NCBI RefSeq assembly: GCF_042646165.1
Contig: NZ_JBHRTC010000015.1
DNA length: 64,000 nucleotides
Strand: one strand, 5' to 3'
Origin: Microbaculum marinum
GTDB lineage: Bacteria; Pseudomonadota; Alphaproteobacteria; Rhizobiales; Tepidamorphaceae
The notes beneath the pieces were generated by a model. It searched no databases. It had not been told where the DNA came from and worked only from the letters and a program-made list of their open reading frames with translations. The position numbers and the translations under genes were made by a program. Each line of letters opens with the position of its first letter. Positions within the stretch are counted from its first letter, which is position 1. Shown here one piece after another: positions 63,086-64,000 of this stretch.

Positions 63086-63969
63086 CACGCGGCCCTCTTC
63101 AGGATCGGCGCGAACAGCGCGAAGATGACCAGCACGCAGGCGAGCAGGATGAAGGACAGGGCGGCGCCGAGCGGCCAGTTGAAGACCGCGGTGAACTGGT
63201 CCTCGATGATGGTGCCGATGAAGGTGCCCTGGCGGCCGCCGAGGATGCGCGGCTCCATGAAAGAGCCGATGACCGGCACGAAGATCAGAACCGCGCCGGC
63301 GACGATGCCGGGCAGGGCCAGCGGCAGGATCAGGCGCCGGAGGATCGTCAGCCGGCCGGCCCCGAGCGAACGGGCCGCCTCGATCAGGTCGTCGTCGATC
63401 GCCTGGAGCGAGATGTAGCAGGTCAGGATCATGTACGGGAGATAGGAGTGGACGAGGCCAATGACGACGGCCGTGTAGGTGAACATCAGGCCGAGCGAGC
63501 CGGCGCCGGGGACGACCCAGTCGATGGCGCGCTCGAGCAGGCCGTTGCCGCGCAGCACCATCGTCCAGGAGAACACCCTGACCAGCGCGTTGCTCCAGAA
63601 CGGGATGATGACCAGCAGGAACAGCGCCTCGCGCCACCGGCCCTTGACGGTCTTGGCCAGGATGTAGGCGCAGGGAAAGCCGATCAGGAAGCAGAGGAAG
63701 GCGACGGTGACGCCGAGCTTCAGCGAGCGCAGGATCAGCGTCGTGTAGAAGCCGCGCTCGACGAAGGTGCGGTACTGTTCAAGCGTCAGCTCGCCGACCC
63801 GTCCGGCGATCGGGGCCTCGGTCAGGAAGCTGAAGTAGAGCATCGCCATCAGCGGCAGCAGCACGGTCACCGTCAGCCACAGATAGGCCGGTCCGGTGAG
63901 CACGGCGATGGCGCGGGCGGACGATCGCGTCCGCGCCGCGCCACCGAGTGCCGCTGTGCCCGCTGCCAT
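63085..63969 (-). CDS. ABC transporter permease (PotB-like), second system
   Basis: Membrane permease of 294 residues, six helices after a hydrophilic N-terminus of about 20 residues. EAA loop DDLIEAARSLGAGRLTILRR followed by LILPLALPG. Paralogue of the permease at 48160. The window ends 31 bp upstream; the substrate-binding protein gene presumably lies beyond. Confidence 0.93.
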   Translation of the reverse strand: MAAGTAALGGAARTRSSARAIAVLTGPAYLWLTVTVLLPLMAMLYFSFLTEAPIAGRVGELTLEQYRTFVERGFYTTLILRSLKLGVTVAFLCFLIGFPCAYILAKTVKGRWREALFLLVIIPFWSNALVRVFSWTMVLRGNGLLERAIDWVVPGAGSLGLMFTYTAVVIGLVHSYLPYMILTCYISLQAIDDDLIEAARSLGAGRLTILRRLILPLALPGIVAGAVLIFVPVIGSFMEPRILGGRQGTFIGTIIEDQFTAVFNWPLGAALSFILLACVLVIFALFAPILKRAA

Positions 63970-64000
63970 CTGGCGATACCCCGTCAGGTCGGCGCTGCGT

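Overview
The window looks like a chromosomal stretch of a high-GC Alphaproteobacterium (roughly two thirds G+C by eye; dense ATGA-type gene overlaps; many TRAP transporters, IclR regulators and PotABCD-like ABC systems). The exact genus cannot be read from the sequence. There are no rRNA, tRNA, phage, transposon or CRISPR signals. One run of Ns (58504-58585) shows that this is a scaffolded draft assembly.

The whole window is an uptake-and-catabolism region for small organic acids and nucleosides. It holds six complete TRAP transporters (dctP-dctQ-dctM), two PotABCD-like ABC transporters and one MFS carrier, each beside its own set of enzymes and usually its own regulator.

Layout: (1) 1-14404, + strand: aldehyde dehydrogenase (5' end cut off), fumarylacetoacetase-fold hydrolase, FAD amine/amino-acid oxidase, then TRAP-A behind a strong sigma70-type promoter, an SMP-30 lactonase, PdxA2-type dehydrogenase, DeoR regulator and DUF1537 acid-sugar kinase, then TRAP-B and an enolase-superfamily dehydratase. 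The PdxA2/DUF1537 pair points to four-carbon acid-sugar (threonate or erythronate) use. (2) 14429-19365, - strand: TRAP-C, an opine-dehydrogenase-like protein and a 3-hydroxyacyl-CoA-dehydrogenase-like enzyme. (3) 19833-21509: a PAS-GGDEF-EAL protein with a degenerate GGDGF site and an intact EAL site. (4) 34813 down to 21573, - strand: an unbroken run of 13 genes: orphan E1 alpha/beta, TRAP-E, a ThDP enzyme, TRAP-D, an SDR, a PLP aminotransferase, an unfamiliar internally duplicated protein with SHGG motifs, and an IclR regulator. A good promoter (34930-34958) with an IclR-like palindrome on the start point precedes the run. (5) 35150-44349: CoA ligase, two crotonases, divergent IclR, a two-part 3-hydroxyacyl-CoA dehydrogenase, an SDR lacking its catalytic Tyr/Lys, and TRAP-F; this looks like a beta-oxidation-type route. 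(6) 44627-50950: nucleoside hydrolase, LacI regulator and a divergent PotDBCA-like transporter with LacI operators in front of both. (7) 50989-56740: a two-component flavin monooxygenase operon (monooxygenase, FMN reductase, alpha/beta hydrolase, cupin, MFS) with a divergent LuxR-type regulator. (8) 56744-63969, - strand: ribokinase-like kinase, nucleoside hydrolase (broken by the gap), an intracellular (alpha/alpha)6 glycosidase, an isochorismatase-like hydrolase and a second PotABC-like transporter running off the window.

The most interesting candidates are the 13-gene IclR-controlled operon with the duplicated SHGG protein and E1 subunits lacking E2/E3, the SDR without YxxxK, and the repeated pattern of GC-rich hairpins between dctP and dctQ. 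Substrates are inferred from gene content only.
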